Positions 36,025 through 44,926 of a stretch of 64,000 nt of DNA are shown here, one piece after another. The notes below the pieces were generated by a model. The model had not been told where the DNA came from. It made no database searches and worked only from the letters and a program-made list of their open reading frames with translations. The stretch is taken from positions 147,786 through 211,785 of the forward strand of contig JAHDQJ010000010.1 of assembly GCA_018433865.1 (NCBI GenBank). The letters are read 5' to 3'. A program made the translations under genes and the position numbers. The stretch is from Spirochaetales bacterium. Its GTDB lineage: Bacteria; Spirochaetota; Spirochaetia; Sphaerochaetales; Sphaerochaetaceae. Position 1 is the stretch's first letter, and each line of letters opens with the position of its first letter.

Positions 36025-37002
36025 ATGAATCGCACAAGAGTGATAGATATCATACGGAGCAACGGAATCTTGCTGGTGATCCTCCTGCTGATCATCGTGA
36101 CGGGAATCACCGAGCGCAACTTCCTGACCGTGGGCAACCTGCTGAATGTCCTGCGTCAGGTCGCGGTGGTCGGGATCGTCGCCTGCGGGATGACCTACTG
36201 CATCATCGGAGGGGCGTTCGACCTCTCCGTCGGATCGGTCGTTTCGCTTGCCGGGGTGATCACGATCCTGAATATCAACGCGGGGACCAACGAGTACGTT
36301 GCAGTCGCCTACGGGCTGCTCGCGGGGGTCGCGACCGGTGTGATCAACGGTACGCTGATCAGCCTGATCAACGGGCGGAGCAGCGAGGCATTCATCGTCA
36401 CGTACGGGATGCAGGTCGTGGTCGCCTCGATCGCGTTGTTCCCCTCGAACGGACTGTTCATCGCGGGTCGTGTCTCCGATGGATTCTTCAAGAGTCTCGG
36501 ACAGGGCTTCATGCCCATCGTCATCTTCCTGGGGATCGCCACGATCATGCAATTCGTCCTGATGAAGACGAAGTATGGACGCCATATGTGCTTCATCGGA
36601 AGCAACATGGATGTGGCGAAGATGAGCGGCATCAACGTGAAACTGAACCGGATCAGCTACTTCGCCCTCTCCGGGCTTCTCGCGGGCATCGGGGGAATCG
36701 TCCTGTGCAGCCGCGTGACCAGTTCGAACCCGACCGCAGGGTTGAATTATGAGATGGATGTGATCGCGGCGGTCGTCGTCGGCGGTACGCCGATGAGCGG
36801 AGGGAAGGGGAGTGTGTACCGGACGGTGGTCGGAGCGGTGATCATCGGCATCATGAGCAATGCGCTGAACATCCTCGGCATCACCGCCTACCACCAGCAG
36901 ATCGTCAAGGGACTGCTGATCATCGCAGCGGTGGCGATGGATATCCTGAACAAGCAGATCAGTCTGAGGGAGATGACCCATGCGAAAGTCTACGTTGGAT
37001 AA
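36025..37002 (+). CDS. Sugar ABC transporter permease (RbsC type), second system, first permease
   Basis: 325 aa from ATG 36025, with AAGGTGGG upstream; a GTG at 36013 lies within that site. BPD_transp_2 features: GITERNFLTVGNLLNVLRQ near the N-terminus, CIIGGAFDLSVGSVVSLAG near residue 65, coupling segment TKYGRHMCFIGSNMDVAKM near 186-204 and VVGGTPMSGGKGSVYRT near 256. It overlaps the next permease by 23 bases. Confidence 0.92.
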   Translation: MNRTRVIDIIRSNGILLVILLLIIVTGITERNFLTVGNLLNVLRQVAVVGIVACGMTYCIIGGAFDLSVGSVVSLAGVITILNINAGTNEYVAVAYGLLAGVATGVINGTLISLINGRSSEAFIVTYGMQVVVASIALFPSNGLFIAGRVSDGFFKSLGQGFMPIVIFLGIATIMQFVLMKTKYGRHMCFIGSNMDVAKMSGINVKLNRISYFALSGLLAGIGGIVLCSRVTSSNPTAGLNYEMDVIAAVVVGGTPMSGGKGSVYRTVVGAVIIGIMSNALNILGITAYHQQIVKGLLIIAAVAMDILNKQISLREMTHAKVYVG

Positions 37003-37939
37003 GAAATACATCATCACGCTCCTCATCGAGAATGCGGTGACGGTATTCCTCGTCGGATTCGTGATCTTCATGGTGTTCACCAAGCGTTCGTTCTCCACCT
37101 GGGACAATATCGTGAACATCATCAATGAGAGCTCGATCTATGGCATCGCCGCATGCGCGATGACGGTGGTGGTCATCAGCGGAGAGTTCGATCTCTCCTC
37201 GTCCTCGATCTTCGGATGGTCGACGGTCATCTTCGTCATCTGCATCAACGCGATGGGGATCGTGCCCGCGTTCTTCATCACCCTGGTCTGCGGAGCTGCG
37301 TTCGGCGCACTCAACGGCCTGCTGATCGCAAAAGTGAAGATGCCTGCCTTCGTCGCGACGCTCGGTACGATGATCGCGATCAAGGGCCTCGCGTACGTCA
37401 TGACGAAAGCCCAGCCGATCAACACCAACAATGCGACATTGAAGGCGATCGGAAGCTTCAATATGGGAGGCATCAGCATCATCCCGATCGTCTACCTGGG
37501 TGTGTTGGTCCTCTTCATCTGGTTCATGCGCTACACGAAGTTCGGACGCGACATCTACGCGACAGGAGGGAATTACGAGGTCGCGCGGCTTTCGGGCATC
37601 AACGTGGTCTTCAGCAAGTTCATCGTCTTCACGATGCTCGGTGCCGCCGCAGCGTTGGCGGGGATGATGTATGGGGTGCGGATCAAGGCAGGATGGGCGC
37701 CCTATGGTCAGGACCTGGCCCTCTACTGCATCACCGCGACGATCATCGGTGGCACGAGCCTGCTCGGTGGTACCGGAAGCGTGGGCAAGACCGTCATCGG
37801 GGTACTGGTGCTCGCGGTCCTGTTCAACGCCCTCACACTGTTGGGAGTGAGCGGCTCGATGCAGAAATTCATCCGCGGCTTGGTACTGATCACGGTGATC
37901 ATGCTCGACGCGGTGGTTGCCAAGAGGCAGAAGGAATAA
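36980..37939 (+). CDS. Sugar ABC transporter permease (RbsC type), second system, second permease
   Basis: 319 aa. Typical segments are FTKRSFSTWDNIVNIINES, VVVISGEFDLSSSSIFGWS near 63-81, TKFGRDIYATGGNYEVARL near 182-200 and IIGGTSLLGGTGSVGKT near 255. It begins inside the previous gene, a translational-coupling arrangement. It pairs with the 36025 product to form the membrane channel. Confidence 0.92.
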   Translation: MRKSTLDKKYIITLLIENAVTVFLVGFVIFMVFTKRSFSTWDNIVNIINESSIYGIAACAMTVVVISGEFDLSSSSIFGWSTVIFVICINAMGIVPAFFITLVCGAAFGALNGLLIAKVKMPAFVATLGTMIAIKGLAYVMTKAQPINTNNATLKAIGSFNMGGISIIPIVYLGVLVLFIWFMRYTKFGRDIYATGGNYEVARLSGINVVFSKFIVFTMLGAAAALAGMMYGVRIKAGWAPYGQDLALYCITATIIGGTSLLGGTGSVGKTVIGVLVLAVLFNALTLLGVSGSMQKFIRGLVLITVIMLDAVVAKRQKE

Positions 37940-37981
37940 GTGAGAATGCTGCCGTCGGCAGTATACATAAGGAGGAATGCT

Positions 37982-38935
37982 ATGAAAAAAGCATGTGCAA
38001 TCGTTCTGATGCTGGTCCTGTTGGTGTCAGTGGTATCGGCCGGAGGCCAGAAGGAAGCTGGCGGTGCGAAGAAGATCTTCATGTCGAGCGCCTACTACAC
38101 CGCTCCCTACGGTGCTCCGTTGCAGGAAGCCGTGCGCGAGAAGGCCAAGGAGCTGGGGTATACGGTACAGATCGTCGATGGTGAGCAGAACGCCGACAAA
38201 CAGCTGTCGCAGTTCAAGGCCGCCGTTGCCGATGGCTACGACGCCCTGATCTACTGGCCGGGCGACCAGGCTTCCACGCCCCCGATCGTCGAGTACCTGA
38301 ACTCCACGGGCAAGCCGTGGGTAGCGCTCAACACTGTCGTAGATGCATCGGTGCTGGACCAGGTCCCCTGTATGATCGCATCCGATGAGGTTGAGATCGG
38401 CCGTTGGCTCGGACGCCTGATGATCCAGTACTTCGAGAAGAATCCCTCTGCTACCAAGAACGTCGTCTACATCGAAGGAAGCCCCGGTTCCAGCTACACC
38501 GAGAACCTGACCATCGGCGTGAACGAAGTCATCAAGGGTACCGACATCAACATCATGAACGACAGGCAGTTCGCCGAGTACGATCCGTCGAGGGCGATGG
38601 CGATCATGGAAGACATGCTGACCAAGTACGGTGACAAGATCGAATTGGCCGTCGCACAGGACGGCGGTATGTTCCAGGGTGCCTATTCGGCGATCGAGGC
38701 TGCCGGTTACGTTGGCAAGCTCGGACTGCTTTGCCAGGGTCAGGACCTGATCGTCCGTGACAAGCTGGTCGCAGGAGAGCTCTTCGCATCCGTCGCGCAG
38801 GATCCCTTCACCGAAGGATCCCTGGCAGTCGAGATGCTCGACAAGATCATCCGCGGCGAGAAGGTGGAGAACTGGTTCGCCACCCCGACCGGACCGATCT
38901 TCAAGGCCGACATCGACAACTATCGCTGGTTCTGA
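37982..38935 (+). CDS. Sugar ABC transporter substrate-binding protein, second system
   Basis: 317 aa from ATG 37982 with TAAGGAGG upstream. Signal peptide residues 1-20 (MKKACAIVLMLVLLVSVVSA), mature start GGQKEAGG, no lipobox Cys beside the cleavage site. Family 4 periplasmic-binding protein: APLQEAVREKAKELGY near 43, WPGDQASTPPIVEYLNSTGKP near 95 and AVAQDGGMFQGAYSAIEAAG near 222. It ends the transporter part of the operon; the M24 trio follows after 66 bases. The ligand may be an amino-acid-linked or creatine-like compound if the M24 proteins act on it (inference). Confidence 0.9.
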   Translation: MKKACAIVLMLVLLVSVVSAGGQKEAGGAKKIFMSSAYYTAPYGAPLQEAVREKAKELGYTVQIVDGEQNADKQLSQFKAAVADGYDALIYWPGDQASTPPIVEYLNSTGKPWVALNTVVDASVLDQVPCMIASDEVEIGRWLGRLMIQYFEKNPSATKNVVYIEGSPGSSYTENLTIGVNEVIKGTDINIMNDRQFAEYDPSRAMAIMEDMLTKYGDKIELAVAQDGGMFQGAYSAIEAAGYVGKLGLLCQGQDLIVRDKLVAGELFASVAQDPFTEGSLAVEMLDKIIRGEKVENWFATPTGPIFKADIDNYRWF

Positions 38936-39001
38936 GCACGAACGGGCGGGCGGCGTGCTGCCGCCTGCCCATCACCTATCATGAGTACGAGGAGGCATGG
39001 C

Positions 39002-40192
39002 ATGGAGAAGCCGTACATACCGCACAGTGAGTTTCGTCAGCGCATCGAAAAGATGCGGGCGTGGATGCACACCCACGGGATCGGACTGTTGTTCGTCTAC
39101 GGGGATGAGTATCGGAAGGAGAACCTGCGCTACGTGTCGAACTACTGGCCGATGTTCGAACGTGGTGCCCTGCTCATCGGAACCGAGGGCGATCCGGTCC
39201 TCCTCTGTGCGCCGGAGGGGGAGCAGGTAGCCCGCGAGATGTCGGTCTGGCCCGACATCCGTCTCGTACCCGATTTTCTCTGCGCGACCGTACCCGATGC
39301 AATCGACTATCCGTTGGCAACCTATACCGATTTTCCTTCGCTCGCTGCTGAGTTCCGCTTCCGCCAGGGCACGGTCGGTGCGTTCGGGGTGATCGGGCTC
39401 GATGCGATGACCCATCCCCTGTATGAGACGCTGGTACGTGCGTTCGGTTCCGTTCCCGTAGACTGCAACCCGTTGATCCATCAATTGCGCCTTACCAAGA
39501 GCGCGCATGAGATCGCTTGCCTCGGTGAGGCGGCGAGGATTGCCGATCATGCGTTCAGGAAGCTCATGGAAGCTCCCTTGATCGGGATGACGGAGAAACA
39601 GGCCGCAGGGATTGCCGAAGGGGCCGCACGTGCCGAAGGAGCGGAGCAGGTGATCTTCACCGTCTTCGGCAGTGGCGAGCGGAGTCACACGATCATCGGT
39701 CGTCCCACCGACAAGGTGATCGAGGATGGCGACATGATCATGTGTGCCCTCGCCATACAGTACGAAGGATATGTGGCGACCTGTGAGGTCCCCTTTGCCG
39801 TCGGCACCATCAGCGAGAAGACCAGGCGGGTGATCGACGTCCTCATCGGAGCGAGCGCGGCGGGACAACCCTATCTGAAGAGCGGTGTCCCGATGCGCGA
39901 GTTCGTAAAAGCGGTGAAGGACCACTTCCGGAAGGCAGGATTGAGCGAATACGACGTCTACCCCCCGCTGCATGGCATCGGGTGTGCCGAGGCGGAGTCT
40001 CCCTATCCGAATGAGAAGACCGAGGCCGTGTTCACCGAGGGAACGACCGTCAATACCGATATCTCCCTCTTCGGACTGGAGGGGGGATCGAACAGGATCG
40101 AGGAGGGCTTCGTCATCACACGCGATGGTGCCCGTTCGCTCAGTCCCTTCGTACATGAGTACTGTGCCAAGTGGCTCAAGGAGATGCAGTGA
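39002..40192 (+). CDS. M24-fold (creatinase/prolidase-like) protein lacking metal aspartates, copy 2
   Basis: 396 aa from ATG 39002, seven bases after GAGGAGG; an upstream ATG at 38981 has no site. Two-domain creatinase-type architecture: N-terminal domain to about residue 155, then the pita-bread domain. The positions of the two metal Asp are Ala and Thr (MIMCALAIQYEGYVATCEV). The central His is kept in LHGIGCAEAESP, and the final Glu region reads GSNRIEEGFVIT. It overlaps the next copy's start as TGATG. Probably a cytoplasmic hydrolase for the compound imported by the same operon. Confidence 0.82.
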   Translation: MEKPYIPHSEFRQRIEKMRAWMHTHGIGLLFVYGDEYRKENLRYVSNYWPMFERGALLIGTEGDPVLLCAPEGEQVAREMSVWPDIRLVPDFLCATVPDAIDYPLATYTDFPSLAAEFRFRQGTVGAFGVIGLDAMTHPLYETLVRAFGSVPVDCNPLIHQLRLTKSAHEIACLGEAARIADHAFRKLMEAPLIGMTEKQAAGIAEGAARAEGAEQVIFTVFGSGERSHTIIGRPTDKVIEDGDMIMCALAIQYEGYVATCEVPFAVGTISEKTRRVIDVLIGASAAGQPYLKSGVPMREFVKAVKDHFRKAGLSEYDVYPPLHGIGCAEAESPYPNEKTEAVFTEGTTVNTDISLFGLEGGSNRIEEGFVITRDGARSLSPFVHEYCAKWLKEMQ

Positions 40193-41370
40193 TGGACCAA
40201 AGACCGAGAATATCCGATGAGGAGTTCAAACATCGCAGCCGTGTCGTACAGGGTTTGATGCAAGAAGCGGGTGTCGACGTGCTGCTCGCGTTCGCCAACG
40301 AGGCGGAACCGCAGTTCGTCCGCTATCTGAGTGACTACTGGCCCTCCTTCGAGACCGCCGCGGTGGTCCTGGGCACCAGTGGCGATCCGTTGCTCGTCAT
40401 CGGGCCGGAGAGCCTCACTTACGCGAAGGACCGCACCCGGATCCCGAAAATCCGGAGGGTGCAGTCCTTCCGTGAGTCGAGCAATCCCGAGTACCCCGGG
40501 GTGAGCCTGGATACGCTGGCCGATGTGATCGCCGAGGTCTCCGGTGGCAAGCAGGTGGCCAAGGCGGCGATCGCCGGCTACAACCTGGTCTCGCACTTGG
40601 TCCATACCGATTTTGCCACGTCGCTTGAGCAGTTCGGCTGCTCGGTGATCCTCAACGGTGATGACCTGATCATGAGACCGAGGATGGTCAAGAGTGAGAG
40701 CGAGCTGGCGTGCATGCGCCATGCATCGAAGATCTCGCACCAAGCGATGCGTCATGTGATCGACCACATCGCCCCGGGAATGACGGAGTTGCAGGTCCGG
40801 GGATTGGGAGTCTCCAAGATCTACGAGTTGGGAGCGGAGAACGAAGCGTATCCGATGTGGACCCTCGCGGGCATCGGAGGGGACCAGGCGATCAGCCGCG
40901 CGCGCCAGAAGGTGATCTCTCCCGGTGAGATGGTCCATATCGGGGTGGGGGCTCGCTACGAGGGGTACGCCTCCTCGATCGGCCGTCAGGTGATCATGGG
41001 AAAGCCGGAAAAGTGGATGCTCGATGCCTTGGATGCCGCCTATGAGGCGCACAGGATCATTTGCAGAGAACTGTACGAGGGGAACAACGCGGGCAATATC
41101 GCGCGAGCGTATCACGAGGTGATGGCCAGGCGCGGGTATCTGGATTGGCTCCTCTACGGGCCGTGTCATGCGACCGGTTTGATGGAGGGGGAACCGCCCT
41201 GGATCGAATCGAACAGCAATTATATGCTCAAGGAGAACATGACCTATTGCATCGACATTTTCCTGCATGACAAGGCCGGTCATGGGTTCCGTGTGGAGGA
41301 CAGTGTCAGGGTCGGAAAGGAGAGGGCGGAGAACCTCACCGATTTTCCGTTGGAAGTGTTCATCAGATAA
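40192..41370 (+). CDS. M24-fold (creatinase/prolidase-like) protein lacking metal aspartates, copy 3
   Basis: 392 aa, ATG 40192 sharing bases with the previous stop; CAAGGAGATG upstream gives the ribosome site. Closest in style to copy 1 (RISDEEFKHRSRVVQGLMQE; FRESSNPEYPGVS against YRESADPAYPQLT there). Metal Asp positions are Gly and Ser (MVHIGVGARYEGYASSIGR). GPCHATGLMEGEPPW keeps the His, FRVEDSVRVG the last Glu. Fold assignment is firm; activity is not known. Confidence 0.84.
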   Translation: MDQRPRISDEEFKHRSRVVQGLMQEAGVDVLLAFANEAEPQFVRYLSDYWPSFETAAVVLGTSGDPLLVIGPESLTYAKDRTRIPKIRRVQSFRESSNPEYPGVSLDTLADVIAEVSGGKQVAKAAIAGYNLVSHLVHTDFATSLEQFGCSVILNGDDLIMRPRMVKSESELACMRHASKISHQAMRHVIDHIAPGMTELQVRGLGVSKIYELGAENEAYPMWTLAGIGGDQAISRARQKVISPGEMVHIGVGARYEGYASSIGRQVIMGKPEKWMLDALDAAYEAHRIICRELYEGNNAGNIARAYHEVMARRGYLDWLLYGPCHATGLMEGEPPWIESNSNYMLKENMTYCIDIFLHDKAGHGFRVEDSVRVGKERAENLTDFPLEVFIR

Positions 41371-41421
41371 CATACAGGTTTTACCTACTCGCTCAAGCGG
41401 GATATGAAGGAGGAAGTCGGA

Positions 41422-42594
41422 ATGTCGTATTACAATCACCAAGAGACTGCAACGAGGATCGAGCGGGTACGCGAAATACTGCGTCAGCGTTCGCTTGACG
41501 CCGCATTGATCTATTATGACGAGTTGAACGTAGCCAATGGCTGGTATCTGACCGGTTGGTGTCCGCAGTTCGAGAAAGGGTGCGTCCTCTTGCCCGTCGA
41601 CGGGGAGCCGCTGTTGCTCGGAGGGCCGGAGAGCGAGCCGTTCGCGAAGATGAGCAGCGCGATCACCGAGACGAGGAACTTCACGCCGTTCATGGTTCCC
41701 GATGAGGAGTATCCGAACGCGACGATAAGCACCTTCGCGTCGCTGTACCAGGAACTTGCGGCGGCGAAGGTCCCGATGCACTCGATCGGCATCGTCGGCA
41801 GCGCCGCGATCCCCCATAACGTCTACACCCAGTTCGAGATGGGCTTCAGCTCCAGCACGTTGGTGGATATCACGGGTGAGTACGAGGCGCTTCGCGCTCG
41901 CAAGTCGCCGTGGGAGATCGAGCAGATCCGTTCTGCGTTCGGACTTACGTTCCAAGCCTATGAGGCGATGAAGCGCATCATCGCACCGGGAGTCTACGAA
42001 CATCAGGTGGCTGCGGAGGGCGAATACGTCTGCCGGAAGGCGGGAGCGAACAGCTTCGCCTTCTCGTGCATCGTCGGTTCCGGAGAGCGGGCGAAAGCGG
42101 TCGTTCCCACCGCGTTGAACAAGCGGATGGAGTCGGGCGAGATGGTCATGGTCGGCATCGCTCCGCGTGTGAACGGGTATGCAGGGGTCATGGGAGAATC
42201 GCTTCCCGTGAACGGTGTCTATACCCAGCGGCAGAAGGATTGCGTCAATTGGTTGCGCGAGACGTTCCTGCTTACCAGACAGATGCTCAGGCCGGGCGTC
42301 AGTGGCCGTGAGCTCGATGTGCCGGGTCGCAAGTCTTTCATCAAGAACGGGCTGATCCAATACCTCGTCTGCCCGTTCGCCCACACCATCGGCTTGATGG
42401 AGGCCGAAGGACCGTTCTACGGTCCCAACAGCGACGATGTGTTCGAACCCGGCATGACCGTATGTGTCGATGTCAGTTTCTTCGGTCATCCCGAGTTCCA
42501 CGGAGCACGGATCGAGACCGGATATGTCATCACCGAGACCGGCTGTGAGCCGCTCTGTCCGCAGATGGATGATATCCTCTGCAAGACCGTCTGA
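41422..42594 (+). CDS. M24-fold (creatinase/prolidase-like) protein lacking metal aspartates, copy 4
   Basis: 390 aa from ATG 41422, eight bases after AAGGAGG; the in-frame ATG at 41404 would place that site inside the gene. Metal Asp positions are Gly and Val (MVMVGIAPRVNGYAGVMGES). CPFAHTIGLMEAEGP keeps the His, and GARIETGYVIT the final Glu. It is the most divergent of the four. Twelve bases separate it from the small ASRT-like gene. Confidence 0.82.
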   Translation: MSYYNHQETATRIERVREILRQRSLDAALIYYDELNVANGWYLTGWCPQFEKGCVLLPVDGEPLLLGGPESEPFAKMSSAITETRNFTPFMVPDEEYPNATISTFASLYQELAAAKVPMHSIGIVGSAAIPHNVYTQFEMGFSSSTLVDITGEYEALRARKSPWEIEQIRSAFGLTFQAYEAMKRIIAPGVYEHQVAAEGEYVCRKAGANSFAFSCIVGSGERAKAVVPTALNKRMESGEMVMVGIAPRVNGYAGVMGESLPVNGVYTQRQKDCVNWLRETFLLTRQMLRPGVSGRELDVPGRKSFIKNGLIQYLVCPFAHTIGLMEAEGPFYGPNSDDVFEPGMTVCVDVSFFGHPEFHGARIETGYVITETGCEPLCPQMDDILCKTV

Positions 42595-42606
42595 GGGAGG
42601 CAAGAG

Positions 42607-42969
42607 ATGATCGGAAAGAAGACTTGGGTGTTTGCAGACGGTGATCTTCCTCCGCATCCGGAGTACTTGGATGAACCACGGGCGCACGAGGCGCTCATGG
42701 TGGTCAATGACGGTACGCAGGAGGCCCACCTTACGGTAGAGCTGCTTTTCGAGGATGGCGAGCCTCTGGAGGGCCTTGAGCTCGCCGTCGCGCCGAAGCG
42801 GGTGAAGTGCTTCAGGATGGACAAGGCGATCTGGGGCAGCGACTACGTCATCCCCCCGGGACAATACGCACTCATCGTACGCAGCGACGTTCCGGTGGTA
42901 GCCGTCTTCGGACGACTGGATCGCAGGGAAGCCATGGCGTACTACTCTGTGGCTCCGTACGCTGAATAG
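42607..42969 (+). CDS. Anabaena sensory rhodopsin transducer (ASRT)-like protein
   Basis: 120 aa with GGGAGG upstream. The sequence parallels ASRT: GKKTWVFADGDLPPHP corresponds to GRTCWAIAEGYIPP, LMVVNDGTQEAHLTVELLFEDGEP to the next strands, VAPKRVKCFRMDK to VPARRTKHVRFND and SDVPVVAVFGRLDRREA to SNVPIVVQHTRLDSRQA (from memory of the family). ASRT is a small soluble beta-sandwich tetramer. No rhodopsin gene is in the window, and the sugar-operon location supports the proposal that family members bind small carbohydrate-related ligands. It is the last gene of the ABC-M24 operon, followed by a terminator. Confidence 0.82.
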   Translation: MIGKKTWVFADGDLPPHPEYLDEPRAHEALMVVNDGTQEAHLTVELLFEDGEPLEGLELAVAPKRVKCFRMDKAIWGSDYVIPPGQYALIVRSDVPVVAVFGRLDRREAMAYYSVAPYAE

Positions 42970-43001
42970 ACGAAAAAAAATCAAAACCATGCTATTTCAC
43001 A

Positions 43002-43031
43002 CGGGAGGCTCGCCGCGAGGCGGGCCTCCCG
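43002..43031 (+). terminator. Strong hairpin after the ABC-M24 operon
   Basis: CGGGAGGC (43002-43009) pairs with GCCTCCCG (43024-43031), and nested CGCC (43011-43014) pairs with GGCG (43019-43022) around a GCGA loop. An A-run precedes it (42972-42980) but only a short T-run follows, so it may serve the leftward direction better. It still separates the operon from galM. Confidence 0.65.
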
Positions 43032-43092
43032 CATGGTTTCTGTGGAAAAATCTTGCACTTCGTCGTACCATGGTAACCGTCGGAGGATCATC

Positions 43093-44139
43093 ATGATTGA
43101 GAAACGGGTGTTCGGGTCAACGCAGGAGTTAGGGGATCAGGTCATGCTCTATACCCTCAAGGCGGGTGAGTATGAGGTGAGCATCTCGACGTACGGTGGG
43201 ATCATCGTCAACCTGCTGGTTCCCGATGTCCATGGTCATAAGGCGGACATCGTCCTCGGGTACGATACCTTGGAAGGGTATGAGAAGGGGACTGCCTATT
43301 TCGGTGCCCTGATCGGCAGGGTGGCGAACAGGATCAAGGGAGGCTCGTTCTCCGTGGACGGACGGCAGTACCATGTGCCGTGCAACGACAACGGCGTCAA
43401 CGCGCTCCACGGTGGTCCTGGGGGGCTGCACACCAAGGTCTGGCATGTGTTGACCAGTGAGGTCGACGGTGCTCCTGCGGTCCACCTCAGCCATATCAGC
43501 GAGGCGGGGGAGATGGGCTTTCCGGGAACCCTCAAGGTCCACGTCGACTACATCCTGTATCCGGAGGGGAAGTTGGAGATCACCTATGCCGCGATCGCCG
43601 ATCGCGTCACTCCGGTCAATCTTACGAACCATGCCTACTTCAACCTCGCCGGGTGCGAAGGTAATGTGCTGGAGCATGAGTTGCAGCTCTTCTGTGACCG
43701 TTACCTTCCGGTGGATGACCAGCTGATTCCCACCGGTGAGATCGTCGCGGTCCGGGATACGCCGTTCGATTTCACCGACGGCAAGCCGATCGGACGCGAT
43801 CTTGCCTCGGTCCCTGGCGGATATGATCACTGCATGGTCCTCTCTGATGCGGGGGAACGGTTGAAGCGGTGTGCCTATGTACGCGATCCGAAGTCGGGCA
43901 GGTCGATGCGTGTCTACACGACGATGGAGGGTGTGCAGTTCTACAGTGGCAATTTCCTCGATGGGAGGGATGTCGGTCGTGACGGGACTCCTTATGTGAA
44001 ACATGCGGGATTCTGTCTGGAGACGCAGCACTTTCCTGATGCGGTGAACCAGCCGGACTTTCCTTCGTGCCTCTTGAAACCGGGGGAGACATACAAGCAC
44101 ACCACGGTCCTGGAGTTCAATACATACGTAAAGCCTTAA
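43093..44139 (+). CDS. galM: Aldose 1-epimerase (galactose mutarotase)
   Basis: 348 aa from ATG 43093, behind CGGAGG; an in-frame extension to 43033 runs into the terminator area. GalM features: LGYDTLEGYEKGTAYFGALIGRVANRI near 59-85, VNALHGGPGGLHTKVW near 104-119 with the catalytic His, VNLTNHAYFNLAG near 177-189 with the second His, and the C-terminal catalytic Glu in FCLETQHFPDA. It interconverts sugar anomers in the cytoplasm and is apparently transcribed on its own after the terminator. Confidence 0.95.
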   Translation: MIEKRVFGSTQELGDQVMLYTLKAGEYEVSISTYGGIIVNLLVPDVHGHKADIVLGYDTLEGYEKGTAYFGALIGRVANRIKGGSFSVDGRQYHVPCNDNGVNALHGGPGGLHTKVWHVLTSEVDGAPAVHLSHISEAGEMGFPGTLKVHVDYILYPEGKLEITYAAIADRVTPVNLTNHAYFNLAGCEGNVLEHELQLFCDRYLPVDDQLIPTGEIVAVRDTPFDFTDGKPIGRDLASVPGGYDHCMVLSDAGERLKRCAYVRDPKSGRSMRVYTTMEGVQFYSGNFLDGRDVGRDGTPYVKHAGFCLETQHFPDAVNQPDFPSCLLKPGETYKHTTVLEFNTYVKP

Positions 44140-44184
44140 TTAATTGTCCTGATATTGTACTGATATCCTCTTTGTGATGCAGAA

Positions 44185-44330
44185 TTTTTGTGGTATACTC
44201 TACCTACCTTTTGGCAAGGCTGCTGCCTTGCGTGCAACTGCACTGCTCGTTCATCATCCCGTCCTTCGGCGCCCAGGCTGAAGCTCCGCTTGCATCGTGT
44301 AAAAATTGTCGAGGTTCCAAGCGGAGCATA
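44185..44330 (+). other. Structured intergenic segment, possible small RNA
   Basis: A TATACT box near 44194 is followed by GGCAAGGC/GCCTTGC (about 44214-44231) and by a perfect 10-bp inverted repeat, GCTCCGCTTG (44283-44292) and CAAGCGGAGC (44318-44327). The segment is GC-rich inside an AT-rich gap. No known RNA family was recognised and no clear T-run follows. Confidence 0.3.
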
Positions 44331-44389
44331 CTTGTATCCAATGGTATATGTAATTATATATAATATAACAAAATAAATAACATTTTTTG

Positions 44390-44417
44390 TTGACATGACC
44401 AGATATTGGATTACAAT
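44390..44417 (+). promoter_or_regulatory. Promoter of the lipoprotein gene
   Basis: TTGACA (44390-44395), 16-base spacer, TACAAT (44412-44417), 46 bases upstream of ATG 44463, in AT-rich sequence. Confidence 0.65.
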
Positions 44418-44462
44418 GGAATCATCCTGATCGGGAAACTCACATCATGCAGGGGGTTTTGA

Positions 44463-44906
44463 ATGAAAGCTCGCGTAGTGTTGGCCCTGGTACTTCTTGG
44501 ATTCTTTGTCCTGATCGGATGTACCGGGTGTGATCCGCAAGGCAGTACGGCTGTCGATCTGACGAGGAATGCTGAGATCCTCACCAACGAATTGGGTTGG
44601 GAGGCGCAAGAGACGTATGAGTTCACCGATGATGATGGCAATCATCTGTATGACTTGTGTTATCTGCTGTTCATCACGGTGAACACGGATACGTTCTCTG
44701 TGGTCTATGTCGATGAGAACATGCAGGGGTTCGGAACGGTTGCCTTCACGGTGGAGGACGCAGGTCCGGTGATCTTCGACAGTCCCGATATCGGATGCCA
44801 GGAGGTGCGGATCACCGCATCGGAGGATTCGCCTCCGGTACTTTCGCTCGCCGATACCGATACGGGTGTGAAGCGATACTTCTCCATGGGAGGTAGCGGT
44901 TCATGA
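44463..44906 (+). CDS. Predicted small lipoprotein, unknown function
   Basis: 147 aa. Signal peptide with lipobox LIGC (Cys at residue 20) after a hydrophobic stretch LVLLGFFVLIG, so the protein should be lipid-anchored. GGGGGTTTTGA precedes the ATG. The mature part is acidic, about 125 aa, with probable beta structure (FSVVYVDENMQGFGTVAFTV) and no family I recognise. It stands alone with its own promoter. Confidence 0.7.
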   Translation: MKARVVLALVLLGFFVLIGCTGCDPQGSTAVDLTRNAEILTNELGWEAQETYEFTDDDGNHLYDLCYLLFITVNTDTFSVVYVDENMQGFGTVAFTVEDAGPVIFDSPDIGCQEVRITASEDSPPVLSLADTDTGVKRYFSMGGSGS

Positions 44907-44926
44907 AGTCTTGATACAATTCAGTG

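Noticed and set aside
40003..42990. A 995-codon open frame on the minus strand
   Set aside because: It lies opposite three well-supported M24-type genes with ribosome sites, and its composition (rich in Arg, His, Asp, Leu) is that of an antisense shadow in GC-rich DNA.
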